This document shows, piece after piece, positions 1 through 12,314 of a stretch of 64,000 nt of DNA. Under the pieces are notes generated by a model that saw only the letters and a list, made by a program, of their open reading frames with translations, made no database searches and was not told the DNA's origin. The stretch's first letter is position 1. Each line of letters starts with the position of its first letter. Position numbers and translations under genes: made by a program. Source of the DNA: Sphaeramia orbicularis (lineage: Eukaryota > Chordata > Actinopteri > Kurtiformes > Apogonidae); NCBI RefSeq assembly GCF_902148855.1, contig NC_043961.1, positions 9,314,692-9,378,691 on the forward strand, written 5' to 3'.

Positions 1-128
1 CATCGCCAGATTCTTGCCAATACATAGCCCTAATTTTCAGACTTGATCTGATCAGATTCCATCTGATTTCACTGGGCATTTTTATTTTTGGCAACATCTT
101 AATTTTTATCTGTTCTTCTGATTTATAG

Positions 129-325
129 AATCTGGCAAAGATGCTGCTTCTGCAAAACCGGCACCCAAAAGACCAGGAACCTCCCCTGATACGTAAGTGC
201 ACAGTACATGTGTCTCAGTACTCACACACACTCTCACAGGGGCTGATGATTGGATACTCATACTGGTTTCTTGTGCTCTCTGCAGTAAGGCTACTGGTCC
301 AAAGAAAGCAAGGACGGACCAGTGA
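129..325 (+). CDS. Last two coding exons of an hcfc1-like gene (C-terminal tail, partial)
   Basis: Two exons, 129-192 and 286-325, have good splice signals (TTATAG before 129, GTAAGT after 192, TGCAG before 286) and join in frame. They encode about 33 residues, from ESGKDAASAKPAPKRPG to KKARTDQ and a TGA at 323-325. This aligns with the extreme C-terminus of vertebrate HCF-1 (SKDSSGTKPANKRPM... KKSKADGQ), the basic nuclear localisation tail of the HCF-1C subunit, with the same two-exon split. HCF-1 is a nuclear co-regulator that tethers chromatin-modifying complexes to promoters. The rest of the gene lies left of the window. An HCFC2 origin cannot be excluded from so short a piece. It is not the end of the hcfc1 gene that starts at 54724 unless the assembly is misordered or the block is tandemly duplicated. 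Confidence 0.72.
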
Positions 326-2654
326 GGTTGCCCCGAGCCCCCCCCTCCACCCACCCAGTCTTTTGTCCTTTTTCCACTCGCTGTCCTTTTATCAGGAAGA
401 CTGACCTTCACCCCCTCCACCTCTTCATCCTCATCCTAATCTCATCCTCCACCTTCAAGTCTCAGATCAAGACAGCAGTGGAGGCAGAACAACAGTATGA
501 AGCCGAGATGAAAGTCAATCTGAGAGAAGTTTCTGTAGATAAACCCTCCTTCCTCCTCGTTCTGTTGGTCGTACTATTTTTAGAGCAACACAAACTTAGA
601 AGCACATTATCTTTTTAAGCCACACCCCCTTCCATCCTTTTAACATCTGTTTTTGGCTTGTTTCAGTAGTTGAGCAGTATAGAGAAGCATTTACATCTTT
701 CACAAACTGGGAGCCAGCCTGAGCGTGATGTTTCCTTTTTTTGTCTTTTGTTTTGTGAATCCTGGGGGGATGTAGAGAGAGACTACATGAAATGATGTAC
801 AGTGTTGAAAAAAATGCTGTGGAGGCATTAGTTTAGATGAGAGGAAAAATCGGTATGGAAACAAATAAAGCACTTGTCCTCAATGAAAAGAGGACATCAA
901 TTTTTTTTCTTTTTCTTTTTTTTTTTTTTTTTTTGCAAGAAATTTTGCTTCGAGAACCAAGTCTGTACAGTCATCATACTGGACTCCAGTCTCCTGGTAA
1001 TGTCATCACTGTGCGCTTTTTACCCCAAGATGAGGACTGGTGGCCGACACTTTGACGTGGACAAAAAAAAGGCAAAGGAAGAGATTTGTAGAGAATGAAT
1101 GACAGACTTTGCTAGGACAGAGACTTGCAGCACACACAAAAAAAAACCTTGCAAAATTTTCCCAAAAAATTAGCAAGCAATGACGCAGAGGATCTTTTGT
1201 GTAGTTTATTTTTGTATTTTTTAAGCTTTTTTTTTTCTCCTGTGTGTATGTGTATGTCGTGTGCATTTTTAAAACATCACTTTTTTTAACTGTTGTTCAT
1301 CCCCATAGTTTGTGTTTGTGGGAAGATGGGTGGCTGTACCGAGGTTGCCACTATATTTTTAAAAATCTTCATTCAGTTGGTTGTATGTTCTTGTCGTTAA
1401 CAGATGGTAATGAAAGAGAGGAAGACATGTGTATATGTTCCAAGTAGAACCGCAGAGGTTATAGGACTGAAGGGAACTTTTGAAGTGGACCCAGGGAGAG
1501 AAGAGTTTTTCCTTTGTTTACTGCATCCTACTCAATGCTTGTGTTGCTTTGTTTGCCAAACAGGGAATTTAGCCGGGTATGAGCACCACAACACCTGCTT
1601 TTCATACCCACATCCCATTAATATCCCAATCAGTTGTCCTACTCCTACGCCTTTTATGCTCATAAATGTGGTGTCTCACCTCTTCTTTAATTTTTAGAAT
1701 GGCAAATTATATTAGTAGACATGATTTCCCTATCCTATTGATGTATGTGAATCCATTTAATAAATTTCCATTTTTTTCTTTCACGGCTCTGTATTTCAGA
1801 CTACAGATGGTGTGCAAGCGAACTGTGACATGTAAGCGCGTATGTCTTTGAATGGGAACGTCTTGGGAGGAAAGCTTACATAGCCAGAGTGTACTCACTT
1901 GTAAATTAGTTCGTTCATAGAGCAAGAATAAAAAGAAAAACGAAACAAAAAAACAAAAACATCTTGGCCTTTTATATAATTACCTGTAACAAACTGTTTT
2001 TACATGTTGGTCATCTCTTGATTGCCTTTTGTGTCTTTACTTATAAAAGAAACAAATATATATATAAATATATATAGTCTCCCTGATTGTTCTAATTTGC
2101 TTCTGTCGAGCTGATTCACTGTAGGAGTCTGAATCACTGCTACGTTCATTACAATACAAACTTGTACAGGGAGGAGGTTTCTGAACGGACATGAGTGTAT
2201 ATCTACTTTGTAAGGGGCGGCGCTTCGGTTGTGACGCTACCCGCCAGGAAGATCAGGACCAAGTGCCCGCGTGCCGCCTTTTTCTCTGGCTCGCACCTTG
2301 GTTTTCCGTTTGTGGTTTTCTCCCGATTTCCTTTCTAGAACTGAACTTTCTCTTCATATGCATTCATAATTTTGTGCGTGTCGGTGTGTCTGTTGAACAA
2401 AACTAGACATGCATGCAAAAGCAGTGTATTTTAGTAGTGATGCCTTAAGTTAGACCATAAGCTGAAGGTTCTCAAAAAAAGAAAAAAAACATTTACTGAG
2501 TTTGTTCCTCTCTCCATGTGGTATACAATTGTGTCCTTTCCTTCCACAGTACCTTTGCTGGGTCACTCTTTTTGCGCCCTCGTTAGATAGGTCATCATCA
2601 GCAGTGCCGAGGTCTCTCTGGACTTTCCCCCCCCCGCTGGGACCGGTGCTGCTC
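326..2654 (+). other. Probable 3' UTR and downstream flank of the hcfc1-like gene
   Basis: There is no further coding exon on the plus strand. The stretch is T-rich and mostly unique, and carries a candidate polyadenylation signal AATAAA at about 1927 and a later one near 2773. The later one would make the transcript overlap the last exon of the minus-strand Rab gene. A poly-T tract lies at about 900-934 and a short TA-rich run at 2055-2080. UTR extent is inferred. Confidence 0.4.
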
Positions 2655-5600
2655 TCAGCACTGGCAGTTGTTGCGAGTTTCTCTCGGCTGTTTGCAGGTT
2701 ATCTGGAAATGTCCTGTATTTTCCAATGTGTGTTTTTTGTACTGTAGGGAGTAATGTATCTTTTATCATCAAAAATAAACATGTTAAACATACGCAGGGG
2801 TTTGTGTGGTTCTTCTGATCAGATGCTCACCTGTCTGAAGCCCCTCTGAGCTGCGCATTGGAACGGACCGTCCACGTCCACGTCCTGTTCGGCACTTCCT
2901 TCAAAATAATCTGCTCCTATTTCCTCGCACCACTGCAGGGCTCGACTGCGAGAAACCTGCAAAGACAAACACCAATGAACATCCAGGGGTCTTGAGTTTA
3001 CTAATGTGCATTTAATACCCAGGGTTGGTACAGGGGCTGGAAATCCTTGAAAATACTTGAATTTCAATGTGTTTTTAAGGTCTGGAAAGTGCTTGGATTT
3101 TAGTTTAACCACTTGAAAGTGCTTGTAATTTTAACTCTGATGTGAGTTATTTATTCATTTTTAATATTAACTCAAGCTAATGCTACTTAAACAGGTGGAA
3201 TATTTAGAAAAATAAAACATGTCATAAAATAAATTCCAGGTGTTCTCAGGTCAACTCCAGGGACATTTTTATCTGAATCTTTGTCTCTTTGGTTCCAGTG
3301 TGTCTGAAGAACGACAAGTGACATCCCTTTTTTTTTGGATAAAACCCTGTGTTCTCCTTTAGTTTCTAAAGTTTTTGCTGTTACGAAACATAATTTTAGA
3401 TGTTTATACCTAATATAATCTACATCATTCTAATAAAAAGTGAATAAAATAATCTGGAGTATCTGTATTCCTGTAGATATGGGTTTGACCTCAGAGATAA
3501 GGTGAAAATGACCCTTAAAAGTGCCTGAATTTGACCTTGAAAATGTGTACTAACCCTGAATACTTAAAAAAAAAAAAAAAGTCTTTAAAAGTTACATTTA
3601 ATACGCTGGTTCTTCAGTTCTGGTGTCACAAACCTGTTGGCTGTGTTGTGTTTAAATGTATCTGTTAAAAGTCCAAACTGCAAAGACACTAATGTTAGTC
3701 GACTCAGTTGCACCTGTTCCAAGATGAAAAGATGAAAAACTGTATTTTACACCAATTATTGGCTTGTATTGATAGGTTTAGTGGATTAAACATGTTATAC
3801 ACTGCAAAAATCTAAATCTGACCAAGTGTATTTTTCTCATTTCTAGTCCAAATATCTCATCACATGTAAAATATGACAATCACTGAAAGAGGAACTTTTC
3901 AGTGAAATATAAGAACTGATTTATAGACAACAGATCTGGAAAATCTGATTTCAACAAATCTGACCAAGATAATTTTCACTTGTTCCACTGGCAGATTTTT
4001 TTTTATTTTTTATTTTTTTGCTTAATTCAAGATTTTTCGCTTAATTTAAGAATTTATTTATTTATTTTTGCTTAATTCAAGATTTTTTTTTTTTTTTTTG
4101 CGTAATTCACAATTTTTTTTTTGTTTTTGCTTAATTCAAGATTTTTTTGCTTAATTCAAGCAAAAAAAAAAATCTACCAATGGAGCAAGTGAAAATGATC
4201 TTGGTCAGATTTGTTGAAATCAGATTTTCCAGGTCTATTGTCTATAAATCAGTTCTTATATTTCACTGAAAAGTTCCTCTTTAGGTGATTCTGTTTTATT
4301 TTGAGTGTGATGAGATATTTGGACTAGAAATGAGAAAAATACAGTTGATCAGATTTTTTTTTCAGTGTAACAGTAGATGGTTCTGGTCACCAGTGGATGT
4401 TTGGGTCTTTATGGGTTAATAATTTTAAACCTCTTTGCATTTTCACTTTTTTCTGCATAATTCTGTCATGTTTTAAAGGTTTGAGTCGGTGCTTAATACT
4501 GTCGTTAATGAATCTGTTTTTTGTTTTGTAAACTCTCTGGGGTTTATCAGTTCATTTCACTGCAAACAGGGTTTAGGGTTAGTTCTTTGGTTCCTGTTGT
4601 GTGGTGTCCACTGTTCTTTTTTCAGTGTATAAATACCTCCCGCTGGTTCAGGTCGGTTTTGTTTCCCAGCACAATGAAGGGGAACTCTTCTGGGTCCTGA
4701 GGTTCTCCCTGGATCAGGAACTCCTTCCTCCACTGCTCCAGGGCACGGAAACTGTCCATGGACGTGACATCAAACACCAGAATGCAGCAGTGGGTTCCCC
4801 GGTACAGGGGTGCTCCCAGGGACTGGAACCTCTCTGTGCCTGCTGTGTCCCAGATCTGAGGGGTCACATGGATCCACATCAACTCTACAGACAGGACCAT
4901 CAGGACCACCAGGACCAGAATACATTGCCACAATTTTTAATTTCAGAAATTCAAGCGGTTAGTTTTTCTAAAAGGTTGAGAATTTTCATATTTACCCAAA
5001 AATAACTGTCTGAGCTATTGCACATTCTACAATGATATCGTCTAGACCAGGGGTCTCAAACATGCGGCCCGGGGGCCAAATGTGGCCCACCATAGGTTCC
5101 AATCCGGCCCGTGGGAGGAATTTGTAAGTGCAAAAATTCCACAGTCAAGGCCGTTGAACTCATTTTAGTTCAGGTTCCACATACAGACCAATATGATCTA
5201 CAGTAAAATAATACAATAGCCTACAAAAAAATAATGACTCCATATTTTCTTTTCAGTTTGATGTGAAAAAATTAATATTACATTATGCCTATGAATAATG
5301 ACAACTTCAAATTTTTGTCTTTGTTTTAGTGCAAAAAATAACATTAAATTATGAAAATATTCACTTTTACGAACTATCCTGTAACAATAAAATGTGAATA
5401 ACCGGAACAAATATGAACAACCTGAAATGTCTAAAGAAAATTAAGCACAATTTTAACAATTCAATCCATAATGCGCATGTATAAATGATAAGTTGAGGCA
5501 TGATATTGTTAAAATTGCGCTTATTTTTCTTAAGAAATTTCAGTTTTTTCAGATTATTCACATGATACTTTATAAAAGTAGGTATTTTCATAATTTAATG

Positions 5601-6539
5601 GGGTTTTTTGCACTAAAACAAAGACAAAAATATGAAGCTTTCATTATTTATAGGTTATTATGCTATTATTTTACTGGTCCGGCCCACTTGAGATCAAATC
5701 TTGAGATCTGAATGTGGCCCCTGACAGAAAATGAGTTTGAGACCCCTGATCTAGACGGTTTGTTTTTTTGTCTGTTGTGGAGCTGTTTTTATTTAATGTT
5801 TTTATTTTTTATTTCTGATTTTTGGTTTATTTATTCTTTTTTTCTGTTGTTGTTGGTATTATCATTGTTACTGTAATTGTTTTGCATTGTGTGCTGTTGT
5901 TGATTTTTGGTTTTTGTGTTGTGTTGAGTGTATGTACATCCTATTTGTTGAGTGAGTTGTGGGAAATTGTGGTGCTTTGTTTTTGTGTTGTTGATGACCC
6001 CAGGAAGAGTAGCTGCTGTGGTGTGCAGCTGCTAATGGGGATCAAACTAATAAACTAAACTAAACCAGGGCTGTGGGAGCCTTTAACGTCCTGGTCTGTG
6101 TGTGTATGGATGGTGGATTTACCTGCAGGGTGACAGTGTCCTCCCCCAGGTTTAGCGTTTTGGAAAGAAAGTCAGTCACAAGGGTGGCCCGGTACATGTT
6201 GGTGAAGCGGTGACTGACATATCTGTTCATGAAGGAGGACTTTCCCACCCTGAGTAAACACACACACACACACACACACACACACCAGGTTAAGACTCAA
6301 CATTCACTTTACCACCACAAATATGCTGCAGCCTTTTACTCATTTCACTGTAAATAAAAAACGTCACTTTTAAAGACGACAAAAGTTGAAGTATTTCCCC
6401 AAGCACACAACATTTAACTGAAAGTGAAAGTAAATCACAACATTTCTTTCAGTAAATGAAGGTTAGTAAAACAGGGACTTTACCCAGAGTTCCCTATGAG
6501 GATTATTTTCAGGGTGACAGGTCCTGTTCTCTCCTCCAT
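2655..6539 (-). CDS. Rab7-like small GTPase, five coding exons, 204 residues
   Basis: Exons on the minus strand are 6484-6539 (ATG), 6123-6249, 4637-4855, 2831-2956 and 2655-2741, all with GT/AG borders and total length 615 bases with no frame break. The protein starts [16 protein letters not shown]. It has the P-loop GNSGVGKSS, the G3 motif WDTAGTERF, the G4 motif GNKTDL, and ends in CQC, a CXC geranylgeranylation signal. The RabF/RabSF stretches ([31 protein letters not shown]) match Rab7/Rab9, which act on late endosomes and lysosomes. Three positions depart from Rab7: switch I has ATLVTDF where Rab7 has ATIGADF, the catalytic Gln of AGQE is Thr, and the G5 SAK is SAE. The last exon was found by following the donor at 2830 to an acceptor (CCCTACAG) at 2742. 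It overlaps the possible 3' end of the convergent hcfc1-like gene. Orthology to rab7b is possible but not settled. Confidence 0.85.
3700..4440. repeat. Dispersed repeat interrupted by the palindromic MITE
   Basis: Bases about 3725-3797 and 4371-4430 together match, inverted, the continuous sequence at about 28775-28880 (shared pieces include TGTATTTTACACCAATTA, TTTAGTGGATTAAACA and TGTTTGGGTCTTTATGGG). This is an old dispersed repeat with the MITE inserted into it. The class is unknown. Confidence 0.5.
3798..4370. mobile_element. Palindromic MITE (CACTGCAAAAA ends, TA target site) in Rab intron
   Basis: The ends are CACTGCAAAAATCT on the left and TTTTTTTTCAGTG on the right, flanked by TA. 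The two halves are long inverted repeats: the block around 3895-3990 (AAGTTCC...CACTTGTTCCA) reappears inverted at about 4170-4290. The centre (about 3990-4160) is a run of a roughly 20-bp unit, TTTGCTTAATTCAAGATTTT. A Tc1/mariner-type non-autonomous element is the best fit. A sister copy is at 25941-26577. Confidence 0.65.
5048..5748. mobile_element. hAT-like MITE with 8-bp target duplication, in Rab intron
   Basis: Terminal inverted repeats CAGGGGTCTCAAAC and GTTTGAGACCCCTG are seen. The flanks GTCTAGAC (5040-5047) and ATCTAGAC (5749-5756) are a 7/8 match, as expected for a hAT insertion. The subterminal parts carry GGCCC clusters and the centre is AT-rich inverted sequence. Related, older copies recur at 11294, 13310, 22680, 25270, 31340 and 49420. 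Confidence 0.75.
5760..6066 (+). mobile_element. LINE 3' end (L2/Maui-like tail)
   Basis: The segment GACCCCAGGAAGAGTAGCTG followed by GGGGATCAAACTAATAAACT and an AAACT repeat is a typical 3' tail of fish non-LTR retrotransposons. The upstream part is T-rich and has no readable reverse transcriptase. Confidence 0.5.
6258..6285. repeat. (CA)n microsatellite beside the Rab exon 2 acceptor
   Basis: About 14 CA units end 8 bases from the acceptor CAG at 6250-6252. On the gene strand it forms a GT-rich stretch in place of a normal polypyrimidine tract, so splicing of this exon may be repeat-length sensitive. Confidence 0.8.
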
Positions 6540-6883
6540 CTTCAGATCTGATCACACTTATTTCCACTGGACTCAGACCTGCTGCTGCTGCTGATGCCTT
6601 CAGGGTCTGCACGTAACTTTGTGTTGTAGCCGTACTTTGGACTGTTCACGGTCATCTGTCATAGAAAATGAAATGATCCCGCCTCCAGAATGTCTCACAT
6701 GACACAGAAACTCTATGAACTTATTTTTATTTTTATAAATTTAAGTTGCCACTTCAGCCATTCAAGAGAACTTTTTTTTCTTGATGCAATTAGTGTGTGT
6801 GAGAGAAAAATATATTCTTTCTTTTTGTAGATATGATATGTTAGTGTTCTGTTTTTATTTCGGTCACAAATGAAGAATGAAAC

Positions 6884-6928
<45 letters not shown>

Positions 6929-7221
6929 TGGTGATTTTAAAACAAACTCATTTTAGTTGGGGGGAGGGGGGGGTCATCTATAGCCTGGACCAGTAAAATA
7001 ATAACATAAAAACCTCTTAATAATGACAACTCCAAATTTATAATTATATTATGACAATGTTTACATCTACAAACATGAACAACCACAAACAACCTAAAAC
7101 TTCTTATAAAACATAAGTGGAATTTTAACATTACATTATGTCATCATTTACACACATGCATTAGAACGTACAGATCACAAGGCATTGTATTGCTAAAATT
7201 GTACTTCCATTTCAAATACTT

Positions 7222-7311
<90 letters not shown>

Positions 7312-7350
7312 TTCGGTTAATGTTTTTGTGTTAATTTACGAGTGGACATT
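6540..7350. other. Intergenic stretch with simple repeats
   Basis: This is the upstream flank of the Rab gene. It holds a poly-A run (about 6888-6926), a G-rich patch (6958-6972), a fragment resembling the hAT-like MITE interior (about 6940-7200), and a long (CTA)n then (ATA)n microsatellite at 7221-7310. I see no gene. Confidence 0.6.
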
Positions 7351-7399
7351 TAACGCATCACGACAGACTGTCCGATTGGCCCACTTCTGACCTCTGACC

Positions 7400-8180
7400 T
7401 CTGAGGAGAACCTAGAGTCTGGTACCCGGTACTAGTTTTTTAGTATCTGCTCCGTCCATGTTCCAAAATGGGGGAAGAGATACTATAAAGTTGAAGAATA
7501 TAAGTTGTACAATGAGCCCTAGCTCGCCCCCACCTCATTTTATTTGTTAATTTAAATTTTTTATTTTTTCTCCAAAATGTGCAGTCTTGATGGTAGTTGT
7601 TATATATTTATTTACTTCTGTTTGCACCTGTGCCTTTGTATGTTCTTTAATACGGATGCCAAGTTGTTTGTGTATTTGTATATTAAAAAATTAAAAAAAA
7701 AAAAAAAAAAGTTAAAAATATATATTAAAACGTGACAATTGTCTCTGCGTAATTGCGTCATCAATGTGCGACCCGCCATTTAATTAAAAAAAAAAAAAAA
7801 GACGAGCAAGTTTACAGTAAATCTACCGGTAGGTTAATCCACATTATGGCAACCCGTAAAACTACACCGTGGTCAATCCAGGAGGTTCAGACATTTCTGT
7901 CCTTGGTGGACGACGACAAAATTCAGCGTGAGTTTGACGGAACAACAGGCAACGAAGGAGTTTATCAGCAACTCTGAGCGGACGACACGGAAGTCACGCG
8001 CCGCGTCGCTATGACGTCCAGGTACTGTAGCGTCAGTGGTGGAGAAAAAACAAAAACAAAACTCTAAAGTCAGTAGTATCCTGTAATGGAAAAGGTCTTC
8101 AGTATCTGGTACCCGAGCCGACCCGAGCCGGTTCCATGTAGTGGAAACAAATGTGGAAAAAGTGGGGGAAAAAATCAAAA
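7400..8180 (+). mobile_element. Decayed DNA transposon with a Myb/SANT-like ORF fragment
   Basis: An ATG at 7843 opens 44 residues (MATRKTTPWSIQEVQTFLSL...) of the kind found at the start of Myb/SANT-like proteins carried by fish Harbinger-type transposons. The reading frame stops at 7977, long before a full domain. Copies of TCTGGTACCCG near 7417 and 8102 lie on either side, suggesting the element's flanks. The superfamily is inferred from memory of similar fish ORFs. Confidence 0.4.
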
Positions 8181-11100
8181 GTCAGTTGTTTTCAGAATTA
8201 GAAATACTTTATTAAAATAGGAAATGTACTGTTGGTCCAACACAGTTAAAGCACAGACAGAAAGCAGCTCAAGAGCAAGGAAAAATAAAATAAATGAGTA
8301 AATAATAAACAACACTATGCAGCTATCTTAACAGAAGTCATGGTACCAAAAAACAAAACAAAACAAAACAACTGTGGCCATAAATAAGTTTGTCACAAAG
8401 CAGGAATTAAACAAGTTGAATGTGAAAACCTCCACAGTTGTTTGTATTTCTACATCAGTAGTTGAGAGGGTCATGGTGTCATTATAGTTTTTGTCCACTA
8501 GAGGGGAGTGTGAAGCTTCAGGACTCTCCTCTGAACTCAGATACTGTTGAAAACATCAACTCTTCTGTTATCTGTATATATTTACATTCTGCATTGTGGT
8601 GTTAATTCACTCAACAAGAGGAAACAAGACGTACATTAAACTGAAAGTGTAGAAAATACATCATTATTTCATTATTACTAAAGTTAAACAGCAAAATTTA
8701 ACTTTAATGTATCATGAAAATAAAATATAACACAATCAACAAATATATTACAAACATAGACACAATTACTATAGGATTCATCTTGTGCAACAAAACCTCC
8801 TACATCCTTTTATTTATTTAAAGTTTAGATCCCAGCATTTTTTTTAAAAAAGTCAGAATATTAGGATGAATTTTTAAGGATTCAATAATATATTTTTATT
8901 TTTAACCTGTGTTGGAATAGAATAAATGTTGGAATAGTCGACCATGAAAACATAATTTTATCATTTCACTAAACATTATGTACCTTTAATGTAGAGTTGA
9001 ATGTGGTGACACTGAATGTACTATTAAACTGTGATTAATGATAAACTTGGTAAAATTTGACTAAACTTAAACTACTTGATTATTTTACAGCGTTTTATGG
9101 ATGTTCTGGGGTCATAGGACTACACTGTACTTTTCATTCTTCATTCATTAGTTTATTTCTTTATGAACAGATGATATGTGGCTATTTTTATCCCTGACTC
9201 ATATTTATTTTTATTAAAGAAAATCCCTAACTTTTCCCACATCTAACCTCTAGTCTGTGACGATCTTTGGATAGTTTGACATCCTACGTAAGGCTGGACC
9301 GAAAGACTTTGGATCTTCATTTGTCCTCAGTACGTCAACATGTCCCTTTGTTTCTTTGGTTTCAGTTTGAACTAATTTCTGACATTTTAAACGAACACTA
9401 GAGACATGTTAGAAAATGAAGGAAAACTGTGCTTGTTTTTTCTTTTATATTTTACATATAAAAGTGTCATGAGCTCCTCCTCATGGTTAATTTCTGATAG
9501 TATAATCCTCCCAAATATCCTTTACTTGTATTTTATTGCATTTTGATGTTTTATTAATAATTCAGGAAGCAAATGATTGTGAAATTCTGAGCTGCTATGA
9601 TACTTAAAATGACAAATTATACCTGATGAATGTGACTCCACGGTTATTTAGTCACTTTTGTATTTGTTGTTCGTTGTTCATCATTTTGTACTTAACTTAA
9701 CTTAACTTAACTTAACTCTTCCAGCTCTTGATCGCATTCTTTTTGCACCTCCTGACAGAACAAGTTTCTGGGGGTTTTTGTATGAATGAATGATGCAACA
9801 AGTTTTTCGTAAGTAATTTTAATCCTTTTCATGAATATCCTTTGCAGTGGGCAGTTTTTTTTTCTTTCTTTAAAATTAAGCTGTGAAATTCTTGTCAAGA
9901 ACATGGACTAAAACCTCATAGTTGGATCTCAGGAGATTACAGAGCACAAATTCAATTTGACAGATTTATGAAAAATCCGATAAACAACTGCTCCTGGCAT
10001 CAGTGAAATGACGTCTTATAAACTCATACTTATATTTGACTGGTTTATCAGTGAATCTTTATTAAGTATTCATACAGATCAAGGATAATCAAAAGATATA
10101 CACTGATATTAAAATAAATAATAATTCATCCAGCTGAGACAACCACTAATTAGATGTAAGAACATAAAAAACATATTAAATACTAGCACATGGCACTATA
10201 TGTTATATGCAAGAAGAATAAAAACAGTATGTGAACAGAGAATATAGAAATATGTATTTATTTATGTGGTAGTGAAGTAATTTAAACATATAACAGCATC
10301 AAAATACTAATACAGATGAAAACACTTTAACTATCAGATCATTTAAGGTATAAAATATATTTTACTGTTTTTGTGACATTTTTGCCTTCATGGTGTCCCA
10401 TTTATAAGTTATGCTACAAGATAATTAACTATTAGAAGTAGTAATTAGTGAAAGCAAGACGGTGAACAGAGGCAATTAAAATGATGAAGAGTAATAAAAT
10501 GAATAAAATAAAGTTATAATAGTGACTGTGAATGTGATCCACTCTGTTTGCCTCCTGTGTGAACTGTGTTTTTATATTTGGACACAGAAGTGTTTGTATG
10601 TACGTGGTGTAAAAATTCTGGGAACCAGTGGCTTCATCAATATGTACTTTATTACTTATTGCATTATTGTCATATCTGCTGCTGTTTTGTTCCGTTATGC
10701 ACCTCCTCACCTGTTATTATCATGACTGTATTACACTGCAGCAATTATTGCAAATAGGTTTGATTTGTATCTTTTATTTTTTATTTTAGTTTCTATTTTA
10801 TGCCACTTTATTTACTCTTACTCTATTTATACCTTTTTTTCTAATTTTATGGCATTTAATTAGCAACTGGAGAGAGAAACGATATCTCAGTTCTCTGACC
10901 CTAATCCTAACCTAGCCTTAACCCTAACCCTGTGCATCGAGTGAACTGACTATAAAAAATCTTTTAATTAAAGTTGGAACCAAAAACTCCACTCATCAGT
11001 CACTGAACAGTAAAGTAAACCTTAGTGCGACTCAGACGACTCTCACTCATTCCAGAAACACACTCGAAACACACAGCACATGATGTACCAGTCAGTCATC

Positions 11101-11290
11101 AGTCATGTGCCACAAGGACACTAGTTTATGTTAATGACTAAAAATGTAACTGTGTGTGTGTGTGTGTGTGTGTTTCTCGTGGGTATACCCTGGTGCTGCA
11201 GGCCCTGTGTGGCAGAGATAAGACCACCGCCTACACTGAGGCTTCTTGGGAATTAAAATGCTGTCCTTGAAGTCCACTGTTGACACACTA
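8181..11290. other. AT-rich intergenic DNA, no gene recognised
   Basis: I see no coding exon. Minor contents are a CTTAA pentamer run at 9692-9718, a block near 9745-9950 related to 25100-25260 (shared CCTTTGCAGTGG and AAGCTGTGAAA), two telomere-like CCCTAA units near 10920, and a (TG)n run at 11151-11172. Confidence 0.5.
8495..8508 (+). promoter_or_regulatory. Candidate CTCF site (plus orientation)
   Basis: CCACTAGAGGGGAG matches the core CTCF consensus CCASYAGRKGGC closely, with one departure near the end. Assignment is by eye only. Confidence 0.35.
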
Positions 11291-11293
11291 CAC

Positions 11294-12283
11294 CAGGGGA
11301 GTCAAACATACGGCCCGTGGACCAAAACCGGCCGCCAAAAGGATCTGATCTGGCCTGTGTTCAGGTTCCACATCCAGACCAATGTGATCTGGGTCAGACC
11401 AGTAAAATAATAACACAGTAAAATATAAATAAATGATGAAAACTGTAAAAAGTGAAAAACTGAAAAAAGTAAATTTACATGAAAATATTTACATTTACAA
11501 ACTATCTTTTCACAAAAAAATTGTGAATGTCCTGAACAGATGTGATCAACCTACATGTCTTCAGAGAAATAAGTGTAATTGTACCAATATTCTGTCTGTT
11601 ATTAAATGTTCAGTGTATTTGTACATTCTAATGCACATGTGTAAATGTAAAACTGAGGCAGAATATTGTTAAAAATTCACTTATTTTTCTTGAGAAGTTT
11701 CAGGTTCACGTTATTTGCATTTTTTAAAGGATAGTTTGTAGACGTAAACATTTACCTCAGTGTAACTGTACTTTTTTCACTCTGCAACAGATGTGTTGTC
11801 ATTATTTATAGAATAGAATAGAATAGAATAGAATAGAATAGAATAGAATAGAATAGAATAGAATAGAAATAGATCTTTATTGTCACTGTCACAGGAACAA
11901 TGAAAATCATTTTAGCAGCTCAGTTCAATTTAGCAGCAAACCAGTTAGTGCAAAAGGGACTAAATAAGAAAAATAAAATAAAATACAAATATCATAGAGT
12001 TAAGAAAAAGTAGGACTGTGTAAAGGCTTCAGAATAAAATATTAATACACGTGTGCTACTAAAGTAATGCTGGAACTCCTGACATGAACAAAATATACAG
12101 AAAGAATATACAAAAGCTAACTCTATACAACAGATGAGAGATATGTACAACCAATAAGATATATAATAGGATATATACAGGTGGTATAAGGTGCATGTGT
12201 TGTGGCTAATGCACTGACGTAGGGTGAGTGTTGCACTGTCCATTACTCTGGGGGTGGAAATTGTTAATTTTTTTATTTGTATT

Positions 12284-12314
<31 letters not shown>

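Noticed and set aside
10900-10935. Telomere-like CCCTAA units
   Set aside because: Only two or three imperfect units, within chance; not an interstitial telomere.
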